A stretch of 64,000 nt of DNA from Deferribacteres bacterium (lineage in GTDB: Bacteria > Zhuqueibacterota > Zhuqueibacteria > Zhuqueibacterales > Geothermadaptataceae). Positions within the stretch are counted from its first letter, which is position 1. Every line of letters starts with the position of its first letter. Positions 9,559 to 19,100 of the stretch are shown one piece after another. Where the stretch lies: NCBI GenBank assembly GCA_020633675.1, contig JACKDE010000004.1:496001-560000 (forward strand), read 5' to 3'. The notes below the pieces were generated by a model. That model was not told where the DNA came from, ran no database searches, and was given only the letters and a program-made list of their open reading frames with translations. The translations under genes were made by a program, and so were the position numbers.

Positions 9559-9882
9559 ATGCCCCGATCTGAAATCCATATTCTGTTGCACGTGTTGGTA
9601 CCGCTCGCTGTTGCATGGCTGTTTTTCCCAAATAATCAGCGTACCAAGGCGTTCCTCATCCTGATGCTGGCGCTGGTCATCGACCTCGATCACTTGCTGG
9701 CTACGCCAATCTATGCACCCAACCGCTGCAGCATCGGCTTCCATCCGCTGCACACGTTGCCTGCAATGGTCGGTTATGTCATTTTGCTGGCGCCAGCCAA
9801 AACACGGCTGTTCGCTCTCGGCTTGCTCATTCATATTGGACTGGATTTGATCGACTGCGCCTGGATGCGCTGGTTGGGGTAG
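9559..9882 (+). CDS. DUF6122 family small membrane protein
   Basis: A 107-residue hydrophobic protein with about three to four membrane spans. The central segment IDLDHLLATPIYAPNRCSIG, followed by FHPLHT, matches the signature I recognise for DUF6122. That family has no known function; the conserved Asp and His residues (DLDH and HPLH) look like a metal-site or catalytic pattern similar to DUF457/YdjM-type membrane hydrolases, but this is inference. No clear ribosome-binding site is seen. It stands alone, 46 bases after a terminator-like hairpin and convergent with copA. Confidence 0.7.
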   Translation: MPRSEIHILLHVLVPLAVAWLFFPNNQRTKAFLILMLALVIDLDHLLATPIYAPNRCSIGFHPLHTLPAMVGYVILLAPAKTRLFALGLLIHIGLDLIDCAWMRWLG

Positions 9883-9997
9883 GATCGGAGAAAGGCTTCA
9901 CCTAATTCGAGCTAATAGCATTTTGCAATAGTCATGTCCGATAATTGTTTCACTTTCCGAGTATCCGGAATGAAATCAGACCTGCCTTTGGCTCTTT

Positions 9998-10040
9998 GCT
10001 ATTGGCTTTTGCCAAGAACCAAAGACAAACAGCCAATAGC
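9998..10040. repeat. Intergenic hairpin between convergent genes
   Basis: GCTATTGGCT (9998-10007) and AGCCAATAGC (10031-10040) form a perfect 10-bp stem with a 23-base loop. It lies between the convergent DUF6122 and copA genes and has no T tract, so a terminator role is only possible. Confidence 0.5.
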
Positions 10041-10096
10041 ACTGGCGGGATGCTGAAACGAACGGAAGTTTGATCAGACAAAATTTTTGAAAATCG

Positions 10097-12598
10097 CTAT
10101 AAATCTATCTTCCGCAGCCGCAGCGAATTGCTGACCACGTTGATCGAGCTCATCGCCATGGCGGCTTCGGCGAGCGCCGGGTGCAGCAAGCCGAGCATCG
10201 CGACCGGAATCATCACCACATTATAAAAGAAGGCCCAAAACAAGTTCTGCTTGATTTTTTTGAAAGTCGCACGTGAGAGACGCACGGCCGCTACGATGCT
10301 GCTCAAATCGCCGCGCACCAGCGTGATGTCCGAAGCTTCGATGGCGATGTCGGTGCCGGTACCGATGGCGATGCCGACCTGTGCCTGCGTCAAAGCCGGC
10401 GCATCGTTGATGCCGTCGCCGACCATCGCGACTTTTTTGCCAAGCTGCTGCAAGCGGCTGATTTCGCTGGCTTTCTGTTCCGGCAACACTTCAGCAATCA
10501 CCTCATCGATGCCAACCATGTCCGCCACGGCTTTGGCGGTGCGCTGATTGTCGCCGCTCAACATGACCGGCCGCAAGCCCATCGCTTTGAGCGCGGCAAT
10601 CGCCTGTTTCGAATCGTCTTTCAACACATCCGCTAGCGCTACCATGCCCGCCAGTGCGCCATCGACCGCGATCAGCATCACGGTTTTGCCCTGTGATTCC
10701 AGCCCGGCGATTTCGCTCTGTGCGCTGTGGCCACCGATCTCCAACTCCGCAAACCAGCGCGGACTGCCGATGCGCACCTGTTTGCCCCCCACTGAACACG
10801 CGATGCCCTTGCCGGGGATTGCTTTAAAATCGCTGGATTCGGCCAACACGCTGCCCTGTTTTTTGGCATGAGTCACCAGCGCCTGCGCCAGCGGGTGCTC
10901 GGAATTGCGCTCGGAACTGGCCGCCAATCCGAGCAGCTCTTTTTCGGAAAAACCGTTTTGCGCGACCACGTCCGTCACTTCCGGGCGGCCTTTGGTCATG
11001 GTGCCGGTTTTGTCCAAAACAATGGTATCGATTTCCTGCAGCGCCTGAATGGCCGCGCCGTTGCGGATCAAAATGCCGTTTTCCGCGCCCATACCGGAAG
11101 CCACCATCAGCACCGTCGGTGTGGCCAGGCCGAGCGCGCACGGGCAGGCGATCACCAGCACCGCCACCGCCGCAAAAATCGCCAGCGAAGTGGCGCCGAG
11201 GGTGGGATTGACCCACGGAATGAAACCCGCCGCCCAGCTTGCGACCGAGGCAAAGGTGTCGCTGAAAATCAGCCAGCCCGCAAACGTCGCGGCGGCCAGC
11301 AGCAAAATCGCCGGCACAAAAATCGTGGTGACGCGGTCGGCAAATTCCTGAATCGGCACTTTGGTGCCCTGGCACTCTTCCACCAGCCGGATGACCTGCG
11401 CAAAAAAGGTGTCCTTGCCGATACGCTCGGCGCGCACCTGCAGCACGCCCTGTTTGTTGATGGTCGCACCGACCACCGCATCGCCCTCGCTTTTTTCGAC
11501 CGGCAGCGACTCGCCGGTGGCCAGCGACTCATCGACCGCGCTGTGGCCTTTGATGACTGTGCCGTCGGTCGGGATTTTTTCGCCCGGCTTTACCAGTAAA
11601 ACATCGCCTACTGCCACTTCATCGATCGGCACTTCGACCTCTTCGTCATGGCGCAGCACGCGGGCGGTTCTGGCTTCCAGCGTCAGCAATTTTTGGATTG
11701 CTTGCGACGCGCGGCCCTTCGATTTGAATTCGAGATAGCGGCCGGTGATGTGAAAACAGATGATCATCGCAGCGATGGCGGCGTAGCTGGCGACCGGCGT
11801 GAAAAAGGCGGCGATGCCGGTAAAATAGGCTGCAAATGCGCCGAGAGTAATCAGCACATCCATATTGGTGCCGCCGTGCCGCACCACGTTGAACGTGCTT
11901 TTGTGGGTATCCGCGCCGACCCAAAACACAACCGGCGTGGCCGCCAGCAAAAACAGCAGCTCCATCATCGGGATGTGCAGATTGAAAACCATGTGCGCCA
12001 GCATCACCAGCATGATCGGGCCGGTGATTGCCCAGCCGATGGTCATCAGCTTTTTGTAGTGCGCCACCCGTTTGAGCTGCTCGTCCACCAACGATTCCGG
12101 CTTTTCGGTGCGCTGCTCCGCGACATCGTAGCCCGAATTGCGCACCGCCTGTTTGAGATCATCGACTGTGGCGACCGCCGCGTCGTAGGTGACAAAGGCT
12201 TTTTCGGTGGCGAGATTGACGTTGGCATCGATCACACCATCGACCGCGCGCAGGAATTTCTCGACATTGCTGGCGCAGCCGGCGCAGTGCATGCCGGTGA
12301 TGCGCAGGGTGGTTTTGGTCTGCTGCTCGCGCACATCGTAGCCGGCGGCGCGTACAGCAGCCACCAGCGTTTCGCGCGTGACCGGCTCGCCGCTGAAGCT
12401 GACGTGAGCCTTTTCCATCGACAAATTCACTACCGCATCGCTAACGCCGGGCGTTTCCTTGAGCTTGCGCTCGACCGCATTGGCGCAACCGGCGCAGTGC
12501 ATGCCGCTCACCGACAGCACAGTCTTCTCTTCAGATGCGCTCTCTTTCTTCCGCGCAGCGGACATACCTTGCAATACGACCAAATTATTATTTTGCAT
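10097..12598 (-). CDS. copA: Copper-exporting P1B-type ATPase
   Basis: Inner-membrane pump exporting Cu(I) from the cytosol. The 833-residue product has two N-terminal HMA domains, each with GMHCAGCA (near residues 33 and 107), then membrane helices, the actuator TGES motif, the transport motif CPC (near residue 484), the phosphorylation site DKTGT (near 526) and GDGINDAPAL (near 724). The closing helix with MAMSSINVVSNSLRL carries the Met/Ser residues typical of copper-specific P1B-1 ATPases. The start at 12598 is preferred over an in-frame codon 28 residues upstream, because AAAAGG precedes it and the HMA domain follows at the usual distance. A near-perfect palindrome (12651-12670) lies upstream. 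It is a single gene, with no chaperone or CsoR beside it. Confidence 0.95.
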   Translation of the reverse strand: MQNNNLVVLQGMSAARKKESASEEKTVLSVSGMHCAGCANAVERKLKETPGVSDAVVNLSMEKAHVSFSGEPVTRETLVAAVRAAGYDVREQQTKTTLRITGMHCAGCASNVEKFLRAVDGVIDANVNLATEKAFVTYDAAVATVDDLKQAVRNSGYDVAEQRTEKPESLVDEQLKRVAHYKKLMTIGWAITGPIMLVMLAHMVFNLHIPMMELLFLLAATPVVFWVGADTHKSTFNVVRHGGTNMDVLITLGAFAAYFTGIAAFFTPVASYAAIAAMIICFHITGRYLEFKSKGRASQAIQKLLTLEARTARVLRHDEEVEVPIDEVAVGDVLLVKPGEKIPTDGTVIKGHSAVDESLATGESLPVEKSEGDAVVGATINKQGVLQVRAERIGKDTFFAQVIRLVEECQGTKVPIQEFADRVTTIFVPAILLLAAATFAGWLIFSDTFASVASWAAGFIPWVNPTLGATSLAIFAAVAVLVIACPCALGLATPTVLMVASGMGAENGILIRNGAAIQALQEIDTIVLDKTGTMTKGRPEVTDVVAQNGFSEKELLGLAASSERNSEHPLAQALVTHAKKQGSVLAESSDFKAIPGKGIACSVGGKQVRIGSPRWFAELEIGGHSAQSEIAGLESQGKTVMLIAVDGALAGMVALADVLKDDSKQAIAALKAMGLRPVMLSGDNQRTAKAVADMVGIDEVIAEVLPEQKASEISRLQQLGKKVAMVGDGINDAPALTQAQVGIAIGTGTDIAIEASDITLVRGDLSSIVAAVRLSRATFKKIKQNLFWAFFYNVVMIPVAMLGLLHPALAEAAMAMSSINVVSNSLRLRKIDL

Positions 12599-12650
12599 GG
12601 TTTTGCCTTTTTTATGTGAAACGAATTCGTACAGATTGTTGCGGCGCGGA

Positions 12651-12670
12651 GCATCTTCAATTGTAGATGC
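12651..12670. promoter_or_regulatory. Candidate operator upstream of copA
   Basis: A 20-bp palindrome with one mismatched pair: GCATCTTCAA followed by TTGTAGATGC. It lies 53-72 bases upstream of the copA ATG, in the expected promoter region. A copper-responsive regulator is a natural guess, but the sequence is not a recognisable CueR, CsoR or CopY site. Confidence 0.4.
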
Positions 12671-12756
12671 ACAAACTAACAAATCTGGCCGCGGAAGTCA
12701 AGTGGGGAGGTGGGGGGTGGAGATTGTTGATCGGCTCGTATGGCAAATCAACTTGA

Positions 12757-12939
12757 CGAAATGATGCCAACTTTGCCAGCGCCAGTCTGCGGATTCCGGT
12801 CAATGAAAAGTTGATGTTCCGCAACGATGTCAATGACCACATTTATATTATGTATTGGGAGGTCGGGGAATTGGAAACCTCGGAGATTTTGCAGAATGAT
12901 TTGATTTTCGGGGCGGGGCTGTCGATTGCGCTGAATTGA
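12757..12939 (+). pseudogene. Remnant of a gene 3' end, outer-membrane protein-like
   Basis: An open stretch of 60 codons ending in TGA, with no start codon context and an in-frame stop just upstream. Its translation looks protein-like (alternating polar and hydrophobic residues: ASLRIPVNEKL, HIYIMYWEVGEL) and ends in DLIFGAGLSIALN, resembling the last strand of an outer-membrane beta-barrel. It is probably the tail of a deleted gene. It could also be chance, since it is short. Confidence 0.35.
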
Positions 12940-12993
12940 TGGCGTTTTTGGTGGGCAAAATCAATGGATGCCAACAAGCAAAGTGCTCCAACG

Positions 12994-13082
12994 TGTCATT
13001 CAGGCGGAATCTATTCGAAACGATAGCCGATCTACATTCAAAAGTGCAGACAAAAGTCAAAATAGATTCCTACTGAATGACA
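12994..13082. repeat. Long inverted repeat, 22-bp arms
   Basis: Left arm TGTCATTCAG-gc-GGAATCTATT (12994-13015) and right arm AATAGATTCC-ta-CTGAATGACA (13061-13082) are inverted copies matching at 20 of 22 positions across a 45-base spacer. Outside them, GTGCT (12983-12987) and AGCAC (13082-13086) extend the symmetry with a bulge. There is no T tract. It could be a MITE or REP-like element, or a recombination scar next to the gene remnant. It lies in a 500-base stretch without an intact gene between copA and the kinase. Confidence 0.6.
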
Positions 13083-13113
13083 GCACAAAGCATGGTTTTA
13101 CGCCAGGAATGTC

Positions 13114-15891
13114 TCACCTTTTTCCTTGCAAACTCTCCAGCAACTGTTGCACGCGGCGGGTGTGCTTGTCGTCGGCGCCGCGGGATTTTTGCAACACGGC
13201 GAGGCTTTGCTCGAGCAGTGGTTTGGCTTCGTCGGCTCTGTTCTGCACCAGCAAACAGGCGGCTAAAATGCTTTTTGCGCGCGCCAGTTGCCAGTGCTCC
13301 GGCGGCATGCTGTCACTGTAAATCTGGTAGCCGGCGCGGATCAACGGCTCCGCTTCTGCGAGCCTGCCGCGCGCTGTCAGCACATCGCCAAGGCCGAGCT
13401 GGGTGGTCGCGACGTGCTGATTGGGGCGCGAAAATGCAGCCTGATAAATCGCCAGGCCCTGCCGGAACGTCTGCTCCGCTTCGGGCAACTTGTTTTGCTC
13501 GTGCAGCAGCGTTGCCAAAGAATTTAGGGTGTAGGCCACAAGCCAATGCCCCTCGCCACGCGTCTGTTTTTGCAACTGCACTGCCTGCCGGAACAGCGGT
13601 TCCGCCGCATCAAAATTGCCCTGCGCAGCCAGCACCCGCCCGATGTCGGTCAGGTCATCAGCGATGGCCGGATGCTGCTCGCCGAAACGCACTTTGTGGC
13701 GCTCGAGCACATCGCGGTAGAATTTTTCGGCTTCGGAATAATCGCGTTTGGTTTCCAGCAGAACCGCGAGATTGGTGAGATTGTAGGTGGTGGTGGGGTG
13801 ATCGTTACCGAGCAATTTTTGCCGGATTGCGAGCGCCTGCCGCATGAACGGCTCGGCGGCTTCGTACTCGGCTTTGGCGTAGAGCGCGTTGCCGAGATTG
13901 TTGAGGCTTTCCGCCACTTCGAGATTGTCTTCGCCGAACAGTGCGCGCCGGATCGACAGGGCCTGGCGGTGCAGCGAGTCGGCCGCGTCGTAGTTGCTGC
14001 GCTCATGCATCAGCCAGCCGAGGTCGTCGAGATTTTGCGCCACGCCGGGGTGGATATTGCCGAACAGCGCACGCCGGATTTGCAGCGCCGACCGTGCCAA
14101 CGAATCCGCCGTTGCGAAATTGCCTTTTTGATAATGCACCTTGCCCAAATTGGTCAGGCTCTCCGCGACTTCTTCGCTACTCTCGCCAAAAGTCGCACGC
14201 CGTATTTGCAGCGATTTTCGATAGAGTGAATCCGCTTGGTCGTATGCGCCCTGCTGGGCTTTGACCTTGCCGAGCACCCACAGCGTGCGGGCGATTTCCG
14301 CATCCGCACTTCCGCCCTGTTTTTCTCGCAGCGCCAACGATTTGTGCAGCATCGAGTTGGCGGAATCGAGCAGCGCCAAGCTCTGATAGACCGTGCCGAT
14401 CACTTCCATCATGTTGGCCTGCACTTCCGGCTGCTCCGCCAGCTCGCGGTCAATGCGGGCCGCGCCGCGGTTGAGCAATTCGCGCGCCGTGATGGTCTCG
14501 CCTTTCGAGCGCCCCGGATCGGAGACTTCAAACAGGCCGCGCAGAAAATCCGCCACTTCGGTCGCTTTCGCCGCTTCCAGCCGGGCGCGGTCGCGCTCTT
14601 CCGCCAAACGCGCCGTATAAAATCCAACCAGCACGGCAATCAGCAATACCACTGATGCTATTGCTGCGACGGCAGCCTGATGGCGGCGCACAAACTTGCC
14701 GGCACGGTAGCCAAAGCTGTCAGGCCGTGCCAGCACCGGCAGGCCATCGAGATGGGCTTTGACATCATCGCGGAGCTGACCGGCCGAGCCGTATCGGCGT
14801 TCGAGCGGTTTTTGCAGCGCCATCATGCAGATGTTATCGAGATCGCCGGACAGGCGTTTTTGCAAGCGCTTGGGTTGGGTGTTGCGCACCAGGCTGATGG
14901 CTTCCGGTGTGGTCGCTGCGGTTTCGGTATCGGCTTGCGGGCGGCGCTGCATTGCTGCGGTACTGGGTTTTTGCGGATCGCGGCCATGTACGATTTTTTC
15001 AATTTCAGCAGGTGTGCGGGCAGTGAAAGAGTATGGCCGCTGACCCGCAAGCAATTCGTACAGTACGACACCAAGCGAGTAGACATCAGTGGCGGTGGTG
15101 ACAGCCTCGCCGCGAACCTGCTCCGGAGAAGCATATTCCAGCGTCATGACGCGCTGACCGGCCTCGGTGAGGGTCGCGCCGGCCTGATCATCGCTGATGA
15201 GCATTTTGGCGATACCGAAATCGAGCAGTTTCACTGTGCCGTCATCGGTGACCAAAATATTGCTGGGCTTTAAATCACGGTGTACGATCAGGTTGCGATG
15301 TGCATAATCGACTGCATCACAGACAGTTTGAAACAGCCGCAGGCGAGAATCGATATCGAGCTTGTTTTGATCGCAATAGTCCGTGATCGGCAGGCCATCG
15401 ACATATTCCATGGTAAAAAACGGCGTGCCCTGTTCCGACAGTCCGCCATCCAACAGCCTTGCGATATTGGGGTGCTGCAGTCGGGCCAAAATCTGGCGTT
15501 CGCTTTGAAAGCGCCGGATGATTTCGTCGGAATCCATGCCGCGCTTGATCAGCTTGAGCGCGACCTCCTGCTCGAAATCGCCTTCGGTGCGCTCGGCGAG
15601 AAAGACCGTGCCCATGCCGCCGATGCCGATTTGCTGCACCAGTTTGTAGGCACCGACTTGCGTGCCGGGTTCGTGGGCATCTTCGAGCACATCGATGGCC
15701 TGCATGGCGCCGCCATCGAGCAGACTGTGGCCTTCGCTGTCGGCATCCAACAGCGACTGCACTTCCTGCAACAGGCCGGCATCATCGCCGCAGCGCTGTT
15801 CCAAAAAGGCTTCGCGTTCGCCAGCGGGCAACGCCAGCGCGGCATCGAAAAGCTGCTGGATTTTTTGCCAGTTTAAATTTTTGTCATCCAT
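13114..15891 (-). CDS. Membrane Ser/Thr protein kinase with TPR sensor region
   Basis: A 925-residue Hanks-type kinase. A short N-terminal helical segment (LFDAALALPAGEREAFLEQ) typical of large bacterial kinases is followed by the kinase domain (about residues 75-350): glycine loop IGIGGMGTVF, VAI-type lysine in VALKLIK, catalytic HRDLKPSN near 202, DFGIAK near 222 and YASPEQVRGE. A single membrane span lies at about 404-424. The outside part (about 490-915) is made of at least eight TPR units of about 42 residues with recurring EA(E)PLFRQAL-like helices. ATG 15891 gives MDDKN; an in-frame codon 20 residues upstream is also open. It is divergent from the giant secreted protein gene, with about 210 bases between. 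Confidence 0.93.
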   Translation of the reverse strand: MDDKNLNWQKIQQLFDAALALPAGEREAFLEQRCGDDAGLLQEVQSLLDADSEGHSLLDGGAMQAIDVLEDAHEPGTQVGAYKLVQQIGIGGMGTVFLAERTEGDFEQEVALKLIKRGMDSDEIIRRFQSERQILARLQHPNIARLLDGGLSEQGTPFFTMEYVDGLPITDYCDQNKLDIDSRLRLFQTVCDAVDYAHRNLIVHRDLKPSNILVTDDGTVKLLDFGIAKMLISDDQAGATLTEAGQRVMTLEYASPEQVRGEAVTTATDVYSLGVVLYELLAGQRPYSFTARTPAEIEKIVHGRDPQKPSTAAMQRRPQADTETAATTPEAISLVRNTQPKRLQKRLSGDLDNICMMALQKPLERRYGSAGQLRDDVKAHLDGLPVLARPDSFGYRAGKFVRRHQAAVAAIASVVLLIAVLVGFYTARLAEERDRARLEAAKATEVADFLRGLFEVSDPGRSKGETITARELLNRGAARIDRELAEQPEVQANMMEVIGTVYQSLALLDSANSMLHKSLALREKQGGSADAEIARTLWVLGKVKAQQGAYDQADSLYRKSLQIRRATFGESSEEVAESLTNLGKVHYQKGNFATADSLARSALQIRRALFGNIHPGVAQNLDDLGWLMHERSNYDAADSLHRQALSIRRALFGEDNLEVAESLNNLGNALYAKAEYEAAEPFMRQALAIRQKLLGNDHPTTTYNLTNLAVLLETKRDYSEAEKFYRDVLERHKVRFGEQHPAIADDLTDIGRVLAAQGNFDAAEPLFRQAVQLQKQTRGEGHWLVAYTLNSLATLLHEQNKLPEAEQTFRQGLAIYQAAFSRPNQHVATTQLGLGDVLTARGRLAEAEPLIRAGYQIYSDSMPPEHWQLARAKSILAACLLVQNRADEAKPLLEQSLAVLQKSRGADDKHTRRVQQLLESLQGKR

Positions 15892-15942
15892 GGCAAGCTC
15901 TGCTGTTTGACACTTTTCAGCCAACTTAATAATTAATATAAG

Positions 15943-15970
15943 TTGAGTCAAGCCATTTGATTAGTATAAA
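15943..15970 (+). promoter_or_regulatory. Candidate promoter of the giant secreted protein gene
   Basis: TTGAGT (15943-15948) and TATAAA (15965-15970) are separated by 16 bases in the AT-rich divergent region, about 130 bases before the ATG at 16102. The match to sigma70 boxes is moderate, and other AT-rich options exist nearby. Confidence 0.3.
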
Positions 15971-16101
15971 AATTTCACATTGATTTCATTTTCCATGATC
16001 GCTTTTGCGCCATTTTCCTGCGTTGAGAAGTGAGGGCATGTTCCAAGGCGGAATGATCTGCCCGCTCATCTGCCATCACAAAATCAGGAGGACAATGGCT
16101 T

Positions 16102-19100
16102 ATGTTGACATCTAAAACCACCTCAAAATGGACCACGCAGTTACTGTTCGTTTTGGCGCTGTTGCCGGGAATCGCTCAGGCGCAACAGCCAGACGAGCCC
16201 GCAGCCAGCGACACGCCCCCTGTGGCGTTCGACATCGCCTTTGAAGTCGACTCCAGCGATACCGAATTACGCATGCTGGCCAAAACCGGCAACGTCGACG
16301 CAGCTGCAGCTGCCGAGTCTGCCAGCGCAACCCAGTATAAATCCGATTACTCGACCAAGCTGAGCTACTCTGTCTCACAAATTTGTGTGACCGGAGGAAA
16401 GTTTAGTGTCACCGTCTACTACACCATAAGCGGCGGCAAGCAAGTGAAGGCTTCGAGCAAATCCTGGTCCTACCTGGCCGTCGGCACAAAAGTGACCGGC
16501 AGCTTGACAGTTTATGGCGGTCCGGGCGAGTCTGTCAGTTTCAAGGTAGTGCGCCGGGCACAGGGCGGATTGTGCGACAACACCAAGACCTTGACGGCCA
16601 CCGGCAAGACCAGCGGCTTGAAAGCGCCAACCAACCTGCGTTTGTCCACCAGCGGCAGCGATAAATTCGTCACACTGACGTTCAATAAAGGCACTGATAT
16701 CGCCCCGAAGCACCCGAGCACCGGCAACTACCAATTCGGCTATTACATTTACCGCAACGGTGCGTTTGTCGGCAGCACTACATCTACAGCGTCCAGCAAC
16801 ATCAGCTATACCGCCAGCACCACACCGAACAGCAATGACGAATGGGGCGTGGCGACGCGGTTTTATGGCTACACCAACAATCCCGCTAAAACCTCCAGTA
16901 CCACCAAGGGCAGCATCACAACCACAGTTTACAAGAAGCCGACCAATTTCATCGCATCGGATGACACCACTATCGGCTACGTGCGTCTGAGCTGGGGCGC
17001 GCCGTCCGATTACGCTACCCATACCAACTTGTATCGCGACAGCAAGCTGATCGCGACCTTGCCGAAAGCCACCACCGGCTATCTCGATACCGGTGCCCAG
17101 CCTGGCGTGGCCTATACCTACGAAGCTGGCGCCTACAACAGCAGTTCTCAGCTGGAGTCGGAGCGCGCCAGCGACGCCGGACGCGCCTTCCTGTTTTCCG
17201 CTGCGGACGGTTCGCAAGTCGACCGAGTGAAAATCCAATGGACCAACTTCAGCGATCCTGATTTTGCCGCCGAGGTCAAGCTCAGCCGCGACGGTGATGA
17301 GCTCGGTGTTTTTACTGCTTCGCAATCATCCTACGACGACAAGGATGCGCAGCCGGGCAAACTGCATCGTTATCAAATCACAGCCCTCGACGAAAATCGC
17401 AAACCGGTGCTGTCACATTATGACTACGGTTTTTTGCCCGCGAACGGACAGGTGCGCGGCACAGTCAAAACCCCGGGCGCGACCACCGGTGGCGGCGTGC
17501 AAGATGTGCAGGTTTCGGCCTGGCCCACCATCGACACCCTCAGCAGCGCGCTCTCCCTCGACGGCGCGGATGATTTTATGAGTGTGCGCCACACTCCGAA
17601 TTTGTCGTTGAGCGGCAATATGACGATCGAGTTCTGGACCAAAATGGATGTCACCAACACCATCGGTGTGTTCGTCAACAAGCGCATCAATGGCGACAAT
17701 GGCACGCTCAATTATCAAATCCAAAATGCCGCAGATGGCAGCTTTCGGTTTTACACCGGCGGCACTGGCAATCGCGCCAAATCCAGCACCGTAGCTGCGC
17801 AGGGACAGTGGTACCACGTCGCTGGTGTGCAGGATGCCGATTCGGGCAAAATTCGTCTTTTTATCAATGGCGTGCTCGAGGAAGAAGTGCCGTTGAGCGC
17901 GGCGGATTTGAGCAACGAAGGCCCGCTGTTGATCGGCCGCGATGAAGCAGCGCGCTCGGTCGACGGTGAAATTGACGAAATCCGCCTTTGGCGTATCGCC
18001 CGCAGCGACTCGGCAATCAACGCAGACATGCATCGGATTTTGAAGGGCGACGAAGCCGGTTTGGTAGCTTATTGGCCATTCAATGAAAATCGTGGCACAA
18101 TGGCCGGCGACTACGCCAAGAATGGCGGCCACCACGGCGAACTGCTCGGCAATCCAGCCTGGGCAGACAACAAAGCCGGCTTGCGCTACAGCGCACGCAG
18201 CGATGATCGCGGCGAAGGTGCTTACAAAATCGAAGGCATCTATTATAACGATGAAAACGAATTCGCCATTGCGCCTTTTAAAGCTGGGCACGGCTTCGAC
18301 AAGCCGGATACGCTCTATCGCTTTCTCGAAAATGTGCCGCCGGATGGCTGGATCGCCAATGCCAATTTTATTGACACCACATCTTTTTCGATCAGCGGCA
18401 AAATCAGCTTTTTCAGCGAACCAAGTTGTGGTGTCGCAGATGTACAGATTTTGATAGACGGCAAGGTCGCCGGCGTGAGCGACAGCAGTGGCAATTTTTC
18501 CGTCTCGGTGCCGCAGGCAGGCAATTACACCCTGAAACCGGCGCTCGGCAACCACACTTTCGAGCCTGCAGAACTCGCCCTTGAGGTGACCGGCAATGTC
18601 GGTGGCATCGTTTTTCTCGATCAAAAAACCGTCACCATCAGCGGCATTGTGGCTGGTGGCTGTACGAATTTTATCGGCACCGGCGAGATCACCATTCACA
18701 GCCTTGATCCAGATGGTTGTTTTCAGCGCAAAATCAGCACCGACAGCAACGGCAACTATTCGCTCACTCTGCCTGCGCAAAAATATGCCATCGAACTGAC
18801 CGGCATCGCCAATGCGGATAACAGCACGATTTTGAGCTATTTCAAAAAAGACACGCTTGATCTCACGCTCGGCGATTCGAGCTTCGATTATATCTACCAT
18901 TCGCCGCCGAAAATCCGCATCAACGGGCCGTATGCCGTTGGCTGCGACGATTTTGCCGGCGTGCCGATTATGCGGCAGTTCCGCACCGATACGCTCCGTA
19001 TCGAAGTGTATGAAGAATACAGTTACAACGGTCAAATCGCCACCTGCCCGGTCGATAGCGGCACCATCGTGATCGATGATCGTATTGCAGATGGCGCCTC

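Noticed and set aside
11648..12619. A rightward 323-codon open frame inside copA
   Set aside because: Complement of copA; low-complexity His/Arg/Gln-rich translation with no family likeness.
12848..13060. Leftward 70-codon open frame overlapping the long inverted repeat
   Set aside because: Runs through one arm of the repeat and the gene remnant in antisense; no support for translation.
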